Below are positions 43,007-52,415 of a stretch of 64,000 bases of DNA, in pieces (position 1 is the first letter of the stretch; each line of letters begins with the position of its first letter). This DNA is from Neobacillus sp. DY30 (GTDB taxonomy: Bacteria > Bacillota > Bacilli > Bacillales > Cytobacillaceae). A model generated the notes under the pieces. That model made no database searches. It was not told where the DNA came from and saw only the letters and a list, made by a program, of their open reading frames with translations. Both the position numbers and the translations under genes were made by a program. The stretch spans positions 2,608,001-2,672,000 of the forward strand of contig NZ_CP126093.1 of the NCBI RefSeq assembly GCF_030123065.1. Reading direction: 5' to 3'.

Positions 43007-43270
43007 ATGGAAAGGTTACCACTTGATTCCAATCAGGTTGAGCAAGGATTAGCAAAATTAGTCCTTACGATTATCGAACTTCTCCGTCAGTTGATGGAAA
43101 GACAGGCGATGCGGAGAGTCGAAAACGACTCCTTAACAGATGAACAAATAGAAGAATTAGGTTTAACGTTAATGAGACTTGAAGAAAAAATGGAAGAATT
43201 AAAGCAAATTTTTGGTTTAGAAAATGAAGATCTCAATATTGAATTAGGTCCTCTAGGTAAACTGCTTTAA
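43007..43270 (+). CDS. gvpK: Gas vesicle protein GvpK
   Basis: 87 residues. It carries GvpK motifs NQVEQGLAKLVLTIIELLRQLMERQA and the acidic GLTLMRLEEKMEELK, ending DLNIELGPLGKLL. It is an essential small accessory protein in most clusters. It starts 3 bp after gvpS. Confidence 0.93.
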   Translation: MERLPLDSNQVEQGLAKLVLTIIELLRQLMERQAMRRVENDSLTDEQIEELGLTLMRLEEKMEELKQIFGLENEDLNIELGPLGKLL

Positions 43271-43291
43271 TCATAATCAGGAGGGGATTAT

Positions 43292-43738
43292 ATGCCCATT
43301 CATCACCCGCCGCAATCATCGAATTTACTTGATGTCCTTGAAAAGATTCTCGATAAAGGGGTTGTCATAGCCGGGGATATTAAAATATCATTAGCGGATG
43401 TTGATTTATTAACGATAAAAATAAGGCTGCTCGTAGCCTCGGTAGATAAGGCTAGGGAAATAGGAATGGACTGGTGGGAAAAGGATTCATACTATTCCTC
43501 CAAAGCGAAAATTGCTGAAAAAGAACATGCCCATTTGATTGAAAAGATTAATCGATTAGAGCAGGATATTGAAAAAAATACATTGCCCGTTCCAATGGAA
43601 AAAGAACATGCTCACTTAATTGAAAGAATTAATCAATTAGAGCAGGCTATTGAAAAACCCGTTCCGATGGAAAACGATGCGTTAGACTTACTAAGTGAAG
43701 AAAGTTCATCTTCTATTCAAAAGGAGGAAAGCTCATAA
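43292..43738 (+). CDS. gvpJ: Gas vesicle protein GvpJ with repeated coiled-coil tail
   Basis: 148 residues (CAGGAGGGG upstream). The first 70 are GvpA-family ([42 protein letters not shown]). After that comes a duplicated heptad-like segment, EKEHAHLIEKINRLEQDIEK and EKEHAHLIERINQLEQAIEK, then an acidic Ser tail. GvpJ is a minor vesicle component. The duplicated coiled coil looks recent, as the DNA repeats also match closely. It is the last gene of the cluster and is followed by a terminator. Confidence 0.93.
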   Translation: MPIHHPPQSSNLLDVLEKILDKGVVIAGDIKISLADVDLLTIKIRLLVASVDKAREIGMDWWEKDSYYSSKAKIAEKEHAHLIEKINRLEQDIEKNTLPVPMEKEHAHLIERINQLEQAIEKPVPMENDALDLLSEESSSSIQKEESS

Positions 43739-43753
43739 GCGAGAAAGATTGTA

Positions 43754-43780
43754 AGAGGAGAGCCTGCTCCTCTTTTTGTT
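43754..43780 (+). terminator. Terminator of the gas vesicle cluster
   Basis: AGAGGAG (43754-43760) and CTCCTCT (43767-43773), followed by TTTTG and a T-rich tail. Confidence 0.85.
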
Positions 43781-43785
43781 GTTTT

Positions 43786-44196
43786 TTAAACCACTTTCAT
43801 TACTTTTCCAAATGGTGCTTTTGGCACAAATTCTGTAGGCACCAGCCAATAAACCTCATAAGGAACTTGCATTTCCTCTGGTAAAAAACCAGTTAAATCA
43901 GTGATATAAAATACGGTTTCTATCTTTTCCTCTTCTGCCCATTCCAATGCCAAGGTATAAGAGGCTTTACCATGTGTGTGATATTTAATTTCTGTTCCTG
44001 CTGTGATTGGTTCTGTACTGCGAATTTTAAAATCAGCTTGAACAAGTACGGTATCCGGAGTTAGTTCTTTGAAAAAGGTTACAATATTCGCGATGAGGTC
44101 AACTTTCGTTTCATTCGTAGAGGTGTCAACTATTAAAGCAAGTTTTTTCCCTTGGCGGTCCTGTATAATTTTAAGTAAATTTTTGTGCCATTTCAT
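43786..44196 (-). CDS. Stand-alone VWA-like domain protein
   Basis: About 136 residues from ATG 44196, with GAGGGG 12 nt upstream; ATG 44220 is an alternative that puts no site upstream. The fold looks like a VWA/DUF2201-type domain: LALIVDTSTNETK (MIDAS-like DTS-x-N), TLALEWAEEEK, ETVFYITDLTGFLPEE, then PYEVYWLVPTE and PFGKVMKVV at the end. Normally this domain is the C-terminal half of a larger VMAP-like metallopeptidase protein. Here only the domain remains. It is convergent with the gas vesicle cluster; a link to it is speculative. Confidence 0.6.
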   Translation of the reverse strand: MKWHKNLLKIIQDRQGKKLALIVDTSTNETKVDLIANIVTFFKELTPDTVLVQADFKIRSTEPITAGTEIKYHTHGKASYTLALEWAEEEKIETVFYITDLTGFLPEEMQVPYEVYWLVPTEFVPKAPFGKVMKVV

Positions 44197-44381
44197 GTCT
44201 TGAATTTCCCCTCTCATCAATAGTCACAAAAATTATTATGCTCATAATGCACCTATGAATTCGATTTAAATTATTGCATTTCATGAATAAGAAAGTAAAC
44301 AAATAATAATTCTCGATTGCCACATTAAATATATACTTTTATTATATTAGTAACACTATATTTAGATGGGGGGAGAATGTC

Positions 44382-45863
44382 ATAGAAGGAAAATGGTTAA
44401 TTGCAGACCGCGATTTAAATGAACGAGAAGGATTAAAATGGCTGTTAAAAACATCCTCCATCCCTGTAACCAAAATTTTACTAGCCTCTAATTTTCAGGA
44501 TTTTATTGTAACATTTGAAAAAGAAACCCCGGATATTATCCTTTTAGAACTCGATATGGTAAATAGTGACAATTGGTCTAGGTTTCGAGAACTCATACAG
44601 ATTTACCAGCCTATTTTGTTGTTAACCAGTGCAGAGGCAATCTTTGAAAAAGCCAGAATGGCGATTGACCTTCAAGCTTTAGAACTGATGATCAAACCAT
44701 TTTCTGCCACTAAGGTAAAATCTGCTTATCAAAAAGCGACGAAAGCACTTAATAAAAAACTTGATTTTAAAAAGAATCCCGTTGCTCCATTCTATAATGA
44801 CTCAACCTATGAGTCGCTGTTTATATCCAATTCAGAACTTTTAGAAGACTATATCATCGCGGCTTTTAAAGTCGAAAATAGTGAAAAGATTGGAATGTTA
44901 TATTCCTTCCTATCAGACTACCCTTTCAAAGAGCTTCATGGTATTTTTCCATTAAGCGAAAGGATTATTCTTTTGTTTAAGGAAGCTTGTCAAAATAGTA
45001 AAGAGCAGTGTCAAAAGGCAATGAGAAAATGGGAAGAGGAATTCTCAGAACCGCTTGCGATTGTAGTCAGAAACGAAAATTCACCATATGTAGGTCTTAA
45101 TGAAAAATTTCTAGAAATAGATAAAATGCTGGAATTTACCTATTATCACGGGTATTGGCAGATTGTTGAATTTGAATATACAACTGACTGGATTCATATC
45201 GATCCTTTTTTAACTCCTCCCGAACAAAGGACTTGGGTGGACATGCTGGCCAACCATGACATAGAAGGTATAAAAAAATGGATATATGATGAATTTCTTC
45301 GATTACGGAATCCGTACCCAGATCCGGGATTGGTCAGAATTAGGCTCACGAGTATACTTGCACAAATTAGACGATATATGAAGACCTGCGATTTAGATGA
45401 ACAGCTTAGCTGCGAAAAAGAGTATCGTCACATATTCCATTCAATTTTGTATGATAGTGTTCTCTATCGGTCCGTACAAAATCTAATCTTGTTTATACAA
45501 AAGATATTTTTAGGTGCTGACTCCAGCAAACAGATGTTTAAACAGGATCCAATTGAGCGTGGAATTTCGTATCTTGAGACTCATTTTTCAAACCATGAAT
45601 TAAAGCTTGAGGATGTGGCTAAATATGTCGATAGAAATTCATCTTATTTCAGTCATTTACTAATGTTAAAAACTGGCCGGAGCTTTACAGAAATCCTGAC
45701 TGGCATCAGAATAAAAGAAGCGAAAAGATTCCTGCTTGAGACTAGCAAGTCAGTAAAAGAAATTTCCCACTTAATTGGTTACCATAATCCGAACTATTTT
45801 AGCAGGATGTTTAAGGAAATAGTTGGGGTTTCGCCGAGAGAATATAGGATGAATAAGGGTTAA
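44382..45863 (+). CDS. REC-AraC response regulator, apparent ATA start
   Basis: 493 residues if it starts at ATA 44382, 6 nt after GGGGGGAG. The next in-frame ATG (44556) removes 58 residues of a receiver domain that is clearly coded: LIADRDLNEREG (acidic pocket), SIPVTKILLAS, DIILLELD (phosphoacceptor region, Glu-Leu-Asp in place of the usual Asp), and Lys in MIKPFS at about 119. A long middle region follows, and then the AraC-type double HTH at about 375-490 (GISYLETHF, RIKEAKRFLLETSKSVKEISHLIGYHNPNYFSRMFK, cited by position only). No in-frame ATG, GTG or TTG exists upstream. It precedes the hut genes and may control them. Confidence 0.78.
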   Translation: MEGKWLIADRDLNEREGLKWLLKTSSIPVTKILLASNFQDFIVTFEKETPDIILLELDMVNSDNWSRFRELIQIYQPILLLTSAEAIFEKARMAIDLQALELMIKPFSATKVKSAYQKATKALNKKLDFKKNPVAPFYNDSTYESLFISNSELLEDYIIAAFKVENSEKIGMLYSFLSDYPFKELHGIFPLSERIILLFKEACQNSKEQCQKAMRKWEEEFSEPLAIVVRNENSPYVGLNEKFLEIDKMLEFTYYHGYWQIVEFEYTTDWIHIDPFLTPPEQRTWVDMLANHDIEGIKKWIYDEFLRLRNPYPDPGLVRIRLTSILAQIRRYMKTCDLDEQLSCEKEYRHIFHSILYDSVLYRSVQNLILFIQKIFLGADSSKQMFKQDPIERGISYLETHFSNHELKLEDVAKYVDRNSSYFSHLLMLKTGRSFTEILTGIRIKEAKRFLLETSKSVKEISHLIGYHNPNYFSRMFKEIVGVSPREYRMNKG

Positions 45864-45871
45864 GTAGATGA

Positions 45872-45902
45872 GATTCAGAAACATCTGAATCTTACTTTTT
45901 TC
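45872..45902 (+). terminator. Terminator of the REC-AraC gene
   Basis: AGATTCAGA (45872-45880) and TCTGAATCT (45885-45893), followed by TACTTTTTT. Confidence 0.88.
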
Positions 45903-46021
45903 TAAAAAATTTACTATTACCTAAAAATAGTGTGGTTTTAGGCTAAAAATAAATAAGTTATACATATAAATAATGCTATTTTTCTAATGAATGATTTGTA
46001 TTTTTCAGAAGATTTTATTTT

Positions 46022-46027
46022 TATAAT
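46022..46027 (+). promoter_or_regulatory. Likely -10 box of the hut operon
   Basis: TATAAT (46022-46027) lies about 35 bp before ATG 46063. No -35 box is well placed (TTGTAT is 20 nt upstream), which fits an activator-dependent promoter. No hutP gene or cre box was seen here. Confidence 0.55.
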
Positions 46028-46062
46028 GAAGGGGAGGAAAAAGATTAAAGGGAGTGGAAATA

Positions 46063-47736
46063 ATGGAAACAAACACAGCAAATTCAAGAGTGATTAAAAA
46101 TTATAAAGGAACAGAACTGCATGCAAAAGGTTGGATCCAAGAGGCTGCACTTCGGATGCTCATGAACAATCTTGACCAGGAAGTAGCTGAGCGTCCAGAG
46201 GATTTAGTGGTATATGGCGGAATTGGCAAGGCTGCACGAAACTGGGAAGCTTATGACGCGATTGTTAAATCTCTGCTTGAACTTGAAACTGATGAAACAC
46301 TGCTAATTCAGTCTGGTAAACCCGTAGCTATTTTTAAATCACATAAAGACGCACCTCGGGTATTGCTAGCCAATTCCAACTTAGTACCTGCCTGGGCAAA
46401 TTGGGAGCATTTCCACGAGCTAGATAAAAAGGGATTAATGATGTATGGACAAATGACAGCAGGCAGTTGGATTTATATTGGAACGCAGGGAATTGTCCAA
46501 GGAACCTATGAAACGTTTGCGGAGCTTGCCCGTCAGGAATTCAGCGGGTCTTTAAAGCATACGATTACGTTAACTGCCGGACTTGGGGGAATGGGTGGTG
46601 CTCAGCCGCTAGCTGTAACGATGAATGATGGTGTTTGCTTGGCCATTGATGTTGATGAAACAAGAATTGATCGCCGGATTGAAACCGCTTACCTTGACGT
46701 GAAAACAAGCGATTTAGAAGAGGCTATTAATCTTGCAAAAGAAGCAAAGAAAGCCGGTAAGCCGCTCTCCATTGGTCTTATTGGTAACGCAGCAGAAATT
46801 TTACCATTAATGATCGAAAAAGGGTTTAATCCGGATGTGTTAACAGACCAAACATCTGCCCACGACCCGTTAAATGGTTATGTGCCTGTAGGCTTTAGTT
46901 TAGAAGAGGCAGCCACTCTAAGAAAAGTAGACCCTACTAAATATGTAAAACTATCAAAGCAAAGCATGGCAATCCACGTAAAAGCGATGCTGACGATGCA
47001 GCAGAAGGGTGCCATTACCTTTGATTATGGCAATAACATTCGTCAGGTAGCGAAGGATGAGGGAGTAGAAAATGCCTTTGATTTCCCAGGTTTTGTGCCT
47101 GCCTATATCCGTCCATTATTCTGCGAAGGAAAAGGACCATTCCGCTGGGCGGCATTGTCGGGGGATCCTGAGGATATTCGAAAAATTGATGAAGTCCTGC
47201 TTCGTGAATTTAAGGATGATGAGCACCTTTGTAAATGGGTGAGAATGGCTCAAGAAAAAATCAGTTTCCAAGGACTTCCGGCACGGATTTGCTGGCTTGG
47301 ATATGGGGATCGTGCCCGTTTAGGAAAAATTATTAATGATTTGGTTGCCTCTGGTGAAGTATCGGCCCCGATTGTTATTGGCCGTGACCACTTAGATGCA
47401 GGCTCGGTTGCATCTCCTAACCGGGAAACAGAGGGAATGAAGGATGGAAGTGACGCTGTTTCTGACTGGCCAATCCTTAATGCCATGATCAATGCTGTCG
47501 GAGGTGCAAGCTGGGTTTCACTTCACCATGGCGGCGGAGTCGGAATGGGTTATTCACAGCATTCAGGAATGGTTATTGTCGCAGATGGTACAAAGGAAGC
47601 AGAAGTTCGTTTACAACGAGTATTAACGACAGACCCTGGGATGGGCGTAGTCCGTCATGCAGACGCAGGCTATGATCTAGCAATTAAGACGGCAAAGGAA
47701 AAAGGCATTAAAATGCCAATGCTGAAACAAGACTAA
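46063..47736 (+). CDS. hutU: Urocanate hydratase
   Basis: 557 residues from ATG 46063 (AAAGGGAGTGG upstream; GTG 46054 is in frame but lies in that site). The NAD-binding motifs [22 protein letters not shown] and the conserved [13 protein letters not shown] [22 protein letters not shown] are all present, and the length is normal. It converts urocanate to imidazolone propionate in histidine degradation. First gene of the hut operon here. Confidence 0.97.
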   Translation: METNTANSRVIKNYKGTELHAKGWIQEAALRMLMNNLDQEVAERPEDLVVYGGIGKAARNWEAYDAIVKSLLELETDETLLIQSGKPVAIFKSHKDAPRVLLANSNLVPAWANWEHFHELDKKGLMMYGQMTAGSWIYIGTQGIVQGTYETFAELARQEFSGSLKHTITLTAGLGGMGGAQPLAVTMNDGVCLAIDVDETRIDRRIETAYLDVKTSDLEEAINLAKEAKKAGKPLSIGLIGNAAEILPLMIEKGFNPDVLTDQTSAHDPLNGYVPVGFSLEEAATLRKVDPTKYVKLSKQSMAIHVKAMLTMQQKGAITFDYGNNIRQVAKDEGVENAFDFPGFVPAYIRPLFCEGKGPFRWAALSGDPEDIRKIDEVLLREFKDDEHLCKWVRMAQEKISFQGLPARICWLGYGDRARLGKIINDLVASGEVSAPIVIGRDHLDAGSVASPNRETEGMKDGSDAVSDWPILNAMINAVGGASWVSLHHGGGVGMGYSQHSGMVIVADGTKEAEVRLQRVLTTDPGMGVVRHADAGYDLAIKTAKEKGIKMPMLKQD

Positions 47737-47749
47737 AGAGGTGGTACGG

Positions 47750-49048
47750 GTGAGTAAGCCAATTTTTATAAGGAATGCGTCTCAGCTCGTTACTTTACAG
47801 GGGAGTTCACATGCTCCTCTTGTAAAGGAAGCGATGTCTGAGCTAGGTTTAATTGAAAATGGAAGTGTTTGGATTGAGAATGGTGTCATCTGCGATGTAG
47901 GAATAGATGAGGAACTTTTTGAGAAATATAAACAGCGTCTTGGTGAAGCTGAAGTAGTCGATGCAAGCGGAAAGCTTGTCACTCCAGGTTTAGTTGATCC
48001 TCATACTCATCTTGTTTTTGCTGGAAGCAGAGAAAATGAGTTTAATATGCGGCTTCAAGGTGCCACCTATATGGAGATCATGAACAGCGGCGGCGGGATT
48101 CATGCGACAACAAGAAGAACAAAGTCAGCTTCCTATGAAGAGCTTTTTGAAGAAAGCTTTGAACGCTTAAATCAATTTCTACGTCACGGCGTGACAACGG
48201 TCGAAGCGAAAAGCGGCTATGGGATGGAGTGGGAAACCGAGCTTAAACAACTTGAAGTAGCTAAAATGCTAAACGAAAAACATGTCATCGATATAGTTCC
48301 AACTTTTATGGGCGCTCACGCTGTTCCAAAAGAGTATAAAGAGAAACCTGATAAATTTGTAGAATTGTTGATTAATGAAATGATTCCAAAAGTAGCTGAG
48401 ATGGGATTGGCCGAATTTAATGATGTTTTTTGTGAGCATGGTGTTTTTACTCCAGAACAGTCAAAGCGAATTCTTGAGGCAGGTAAGCGTTACGGACTAA
48501 TTCCGAAAATTCATGCGGATGAAATCGAGCCGTATGAAGGAGCAGAACTAGCAGCCGAGGTTGGAGCCATTTCAGCAGATCATTTATTGAAAGCTTCTGA
48601 AAAAGGGATGCTTAGGATGGCTGAAAAAGGTGTGGTCGGCGTGCTGCTTCCAGGGACAGCTTACTTTTTAATGGCGGAATCTGCAAATGGCCGTAAAATG
48701 ATTGATTTGGGAGTGCCAGTGGCGTTGTCTACCGACTGTAACCCTGGTTCGTCACCGACTGTGTCACTGCCCTTCATTATGAATCTTGGCTGTTTGAAGA
48801 TGGGTATGACTCCTGCTGAGGTGATTACTGCAGCAACCATTAATGCAGCACATGCAATTAATCGCGGCCGGGAAATTGGCAGTTTAGAGGTTGGCAAAAA
48901 AGCCGACATTACGATGTTCAGTGTTGATAATTATATGAAGCTTCAATATTCTTATGGGGTCAATCATACGCATACGGTGATAAAAAATGGAGTGGTGGTT
49001 GTCAGAGGAGGTCAATTGCTTGAAGAGCTTTCTCTATCCAACAATTAA
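47750..49048 (+). CDS. hutI: Imidazolonepropionase
   Basis: 432 residues from GTG 47750, chosen over an in-frame GTG at 47741 that lies inside the Shine-Dalgarno (AGAGGTGG). The metal ligands are in LVDPHTHLVFAG, and further active-site regions are IVPTFMGAHAVP, KIHADEIEPYEGAE, SADHL and STDCNPGSSPT. It opens the imidazolone ring to formimidoylglutamate. It overlaps the start of hutG. Confidence 0.97.
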   Translation: MSKPIFIRNASQLVTLQGSSHAPLVKEAMSELGLIENGSVWIENGVICDVGIDEELFEKYKQRLGEAEVVDASGKLVTPGLVDPHTHLVFAGSRENEFNMRLQGATYMEIMNSGGGIHATTRRTKSASYEELFEESFERLNQFLRHGVTTVEAKSGYGMEWETELKQLEVAKMLNEKHVIDIVPTFMGAHAVPKEYKEKPDKFVELLINEMIPKVAEMGLAEFNDVFCEHGVFTPEQSKRILEAGKRYGLIPKIHADEIEPYEGAELAAEVGAISADHLLKASEKGMLRMAEKGVVGVLLPGTAYFLMAESANGRKMIDLGVPVALSTDCNPGSSPTVSLPFIMNLGCLKMGMTPAEVITAATINAAHAINRGREIGSLEVGKKADITMFSVDNYMKLQYSYGVNHTHTVIKNGVVVVRGGQLLEELSLSNN

Positions 49049-50027
49049 TCCACCCAGTTTTACATGGGTGAGACCAGAGAGCGGGGAAGATTCGAAGGTT
49101 CATGAATGGATTCAGCCAATCGCGACTGTGAAAGATGTTGAAAAGAGCAAGGAGGCCGAGGTGGTGATCCTCGGTGTTCCTTTGTCTCGTTCATCCATAA
49201 GTGCATCAGGCGCGTCCGAATTTCCTGAAGCCTTTAGACGTTCTTGGCGGAGCTTTGCAACTTATAATCTTGATGATGATGTTGATTTGGCACCAATGAC
49301 AGCACTTGACCTTGGGGATGTTCCGATGCATGTCACGGATATTCGAAAGTGCCATGACAACATCATTCAGGCAGCTGCATTGGTTCATAGCCATTTTCAA
49401 GGTTCAAAAGTATGTGCAATCGGCGGTGATCACTCGATTACCGCGATGATGGTAAAAGGAATGCAACAGGCAAAGCCTTCTGAAAAAATAGGAATCTTAC
49501 AATTTGATACCCATTTTGACTTACGAGATATGTCTGATAACGGACCTTCGAATGGAACACCGATGCGAAATTTAATCGAGAGCGGTGTGGTGGAAGGCAG
49601 TCATATGTACAACATTGGTCTCCATGGCTTTTTCAATACAAAGGATTTAAAAGAGTATGCAGATGAAAAAGGGGTTAATTATTTTACACTCCGAACAGCA
49701 AGAAAGAAGGGAATAGTAGAAACGGTGCAGCACTGCTTAGAAGAATTAGCTGCTAAGGTTGATACCATTTATTTAACCGTAGATATGGATGTCTTAGATA
49801 TTGCTTATGCTCCAGGGGTACCGGCATCAACACCGGGAGGCATGACAACGGAAGAGCTGCTAGAAGGGGTACTAGCAGCAGGCCGTCATCCAAAAGTAAA
49901 AGCAATGGACATCGTCTGCCTCGATCCATTAAAAGACACACTCGTCCAGCCAACCGTTAAACTAGGGACACACGTTTTCCTAACATTCCTAACGGGCGTC
50001 ATGTTCCAACAGAGTGCTAGCAAATAG
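49020..50027 (+). CDS. hutG: Formimidoylglutamase
   Basis: 335 residues from TTG 49020 (GAGGAGGTC upstream), starting inside the end of hutI. It is of the arginase/agmatinase family: Mn ligands in GGDHSI, FDTHFDLRD and TVDMDVLD, all intact. It hydrolyses formimidoylglutamate to glutamate and formamide. hutU-hutI-hutG is the usual order, but hutH (histidase) is not next to them in this window. The C-terminal part has a C/A-rich bias next to a dispersed element. Confidence 0.95.
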   Translation: MKSFLYPTINPPSFTWVRPESGEDSKVHEWIQPIATVKDVEKSKEAEVVILGVPLSRSSISASGASEFPEAFRRSWRSFATYNLDDDVDLAPMTALDLGDVPMHVTDIRKCHDNIIQAAALVHSHFQGSKVCAIGGDHSITAMMVKGMQQAKPSEKIGILQFDTHFDLRDMSDNGPSNGTPMRNLIESGVVEGSHMYNIGLHGFFNTKDLKEYADEKGVNYFTLRTARKKGIVETVQHCLEELAAKVDTIYLTVDMDVLDIAYAPGVPASTPGGMTTEELLEGVLAAGRHPKVKAMDIVCLDPLKDTLVQPTVKLGTHVFLTFLTGVMFQQSASK

Positions 50028-50055
50028 ATAGTGCGTGCTACTAGATTGATAGATT

Positions 50056-50102
50056 TGGTGACAGGTACCACTGAAATACAAATGTCCTCCTGGGGTGGAC
50101 AA
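50056..50102 (-). repeat. Dispersed element, copy C (47 bp form)
   Basis: The reverse complement begins TTGTCCACCCCAGGAGGACA and ends AGTGGTACCTGTCACCA. It matches copy B over its 47 bp. The plus strand just after it (50101-50160) has G 21 against C 2. Confidence 0.85.
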
Positions 50103-50161
50103 TATGGTAGATTTAGTAATCTGTGATTTTCGGGATTTAATAGGGGTAAGGGGGATTGGGT

Positions 50162-51499
50162 ATGGATAATCGGCAGTTACAGCAGGTGCAGAAGCCAGAG
50201 TTGCAGAATAGTAATTTGTTGAATGTTATGAAGTTCTTTGTTTTTAGTGCGATTGGTATTTTTGTATTTTTTGTTCCCGTAACTTTGAATGGGAAGTCTT
50301 CCATTATGTTGGACCATTTTGTTACTTATATACAGCTTGCTGTGCCAAGTATTTTACCTTACTATGCTTTATTGGTTATTTTTTTAGGTGCGATCTATCC
50401 ATTCGTTACAAGGTCATGGAATAAGGATGCTGTTACCACAGTGTTTTCACTTCTGAAAGTTTTTGGACTTGTTACAGCAATAATGCTCGTATTTAATGTT
50501 GGTCCGAAATGGTTTTTTGAACCTGATATGGCACCATTCCTTTTTAACAAACTTGTAGTTTCGGTTGGCCTTTTAGTTCCAATTGGCTCTGTTTTTCTTG
50601 CCCTCCTAGTAGGTTATGGGCTGCTCGAATTTATCGGAATATTCATGCAGCCAGTCATGAGACCAATTTGGAAAACTCCGGGAAGATCAGCCATTGACGC
50701 GGTAGCATCTTTTGTAGGAAGCTATTCCATTGGGCTTTTAATTACCAACCGTGTATTTAAAGAAGGGAAATATACAATTAAAGAAGCAGCCATTATTGCC
50801 ACGGGTTTTTCAACTGTTTCGGCAACCTTTATGATTGTTGTGGCGAAAACATTGAATCTAATGGAAGTGTGGAATGCATATTTTTGGGTAACCTTAGTTG
50901 TAACTTTCATCGTTACCGCTATTACAGTAAGAATTTGGCCGCTAAATAAAATGAGTGAGTCCTATTATAAGGGCATGGAGGGTGATGAGGAGGTTATCAT
51001 TAAGAAGGACCGTGTTAAAACAGCATGGAAAGAAGCGATGATTACCGCTGACCAATCTTCAAGCTTAGGTAAAAATATTTGGGTCAATCTTAAAGATGGT
51101 TTTATCATGACGATGGGAATCTTGCCTTCCATCATGTCAGTTGGGTTACTTGGACTTATATTAGCTGAATTTACACCGTTATTTGATTGGCTTGGTTATA
51201 TTTTTTATCCTTTCACGGCACTCGTTCAACTTCCAGAACCAATGCTGGCGGCCAAAGCAAGCGCAGTCTCAATCGCAGAAATGTTTCTGCCTGCCCTGTT
51301 AGTAACAAAGGCAGCCATTGTTACTAAGTTTGTTATCGCTGTTGTTTCGGTATCATCGATTATCTTTTTCTCAGCCGTAGTTCCATGTATTTTATCGACA
51401 GAAATCCCACTTACGATTGGTAAGCTCGTGGTGATCTGGTTTGAAAGGGTCGTATTCACTATTTTACTTGCTGCACCTATTGCTTACTTAATTTTATGA
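50162..51499 (+). CDS. YjiH-family membrane protein (nucleoside-recognition/GATE type)
   Basis: 445 residues from ATG 50162 (AAGGGGGA upstream). About ten hydrophobic segments include GATE-type repeats (GSYSIGLLITNRVFKEGKYT, ATGFSTVSATFMIVVAKT). The family is common next to hut genes and is assumed to carry histidine or urocanate, but I know of no direct proof. The first 60 codons show the G/T bias seen near the dispersed element. A terminator follows. Confidence 0.85.
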   Translation: MDNRQLQQVQKPELQNSNLLNVMKFFVFSAIGIFVFFVPVTLNGKSSIMLDHFVTYIQLAVPSILPYYALLVIFLGAIYPFVTRSWNKDAVTTVFSLLKVFGLVTAIMLVFNVGPKWFFEPDMAPFLFNKLVVSVGLLVPIGSVFLALLVGYGLLEFIGIFMQPVMRPIWKTPGRSAIDAVASFVGSYSIGLLITNRVFKEGKYTIKEAAIIATGFSTVSATFMIVVAKTLNLMEVWNAYFWVTLVVTFIVTAITVRIWPLNKMSESYYKGMEGDEEVIIKKDRVKTAWKEAMITADQSSSLGKNIWVNLKDGFIMTMGILPSIMSVGLLGLILAEFTPLFDWLGYIFYPFTALVQLPEPMLAAKASAVSIAEMFLPALLVTKAAIVTKFVIAVVSVSSIIFFSAVVPCILSTEIPLTIGKLVVIWFERVVFTILLAAPIAYLIL

Positions 51500-51516
51500 A
51501 ACAAAAATATGAAACA

Positions 51517-51556
51517 AAAAACTGTTCCTTTTTAATGGGGGGAACAGTTTTTTATT
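51517..51556 (+). terminator. Terminator of the YjiH-family gene
   Basis: AAAACTGTTCC and GGAACAGTTTT stem with T-run. Confidence 0.88.
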
Positions 51557-51638
51557 ATGAAAAGATACATAATAACAAAAAGAATATTTATTAACTACAG
51601 ATAAGTTATTCATCATGTTTATTGAGGTGAGCTAATCA

Positions 51639-52415
51639 ATGCCAATGCTGGATGTGAAAGGTGTTAGCCTATATTATAATGTTAAAGGAAATGGAACGCC
51701 CATAGTTTTTATTCATCCTCCTTTACTTACCTGTGAAAATTTCAGATATCAAATAGAAGAACTTTCTCAGTATTTTAAAGTTATTTCTTTTGATATAAGA
51801 GGCCATGGACGAAGCCAGTATTCTTTCAAGCCCATTACTTATCAGTTAATTGTAGAGGATATAACTCATCTTTTAGACCATTTAGGACTAGAAAAAGCAT
51901 TTCTTTGCGGTTATTCAACGGGTTCGTCTGTGGCGTTGGAATTTATGTTGACCTATCCAGACAGAGCATTTGGAAGTATTTTAGTCAGCGGAATGTCGGA
52001 AGCAAGTGATTTTTACAATCGTAAGAGGATTTCTTTATCAATCAAACTCGCAAATCCAGTTACTTTTTCTATACTAGCCCAAGCGATTACTATTGGTAAT
52101 GCTGATTCAATGGAGACATTTAAATCATTGTACCGAGAAGCAGAAAAAGGTGACGTTAAAAATATTAATCAATATTTTCAATATAGTTTGGAATATAATT
52201 GTACGAAACAGCTAGAAAATATTGAACTACCCGTATTATTGGTCTATGGTAAGAAAGACAAATCATTTCATCAATATGCTAAAATTTTGCATGAAAAATT
52301 GCGATATAATGAATTAAAGTTTTTATCTAATGAAAAACATCAAATACCCACAAAAGCAAGGCCACAATTGAATCAATTAATAAAAGATTTTGTGCACTTA
52401 CATAATAAGAGTTGA
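51639..52415 (+). CDS. Alpha/beta hydrolase
   Basis: 258 residues (ATTGAGGTGAG upstream). Ser nucleophile in CGYSTGSS (G-x-S-x-G) at about residue 93, oxyanion HG-type loop near FIHPPLLT, catalytic Asp in the region GKKDKSFH and His in NEKHQIP near the end. The substrate is unknown; related proteins are esterases, lactonases or carboxymethylesterases. It stands alone. Confidence 0.85.
   Translation: MPMLDVKGVSLYYNVKGNGTPIVFIHPPLLTCENFRYQIEELSQYFKVISFDIRGHGRSQYSFKPITYQLIVEDITHLLDHLGLEKAFLCGYSTGSSVALEFMLTYPDRAFGSILVSGMSEASDFYNRKRISLSIKLANPVTFSILAQAITIGNADSMETFKSLYREAEKGDVKNINQYFQYSLEYNCTKQLENIELPVLLVYGKKDKSFHQYAKILHEKLRYNELKFLSNEKHQIPTKARPQLNQLIKDFVHLHNKS

Noticed and set aside
50028..50160. 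Skew flip considered as a chromosomal replication origin
   Set aside because: No DnaA boxes, dnaA or dnaN are nearby and the flip occurs at several copies.
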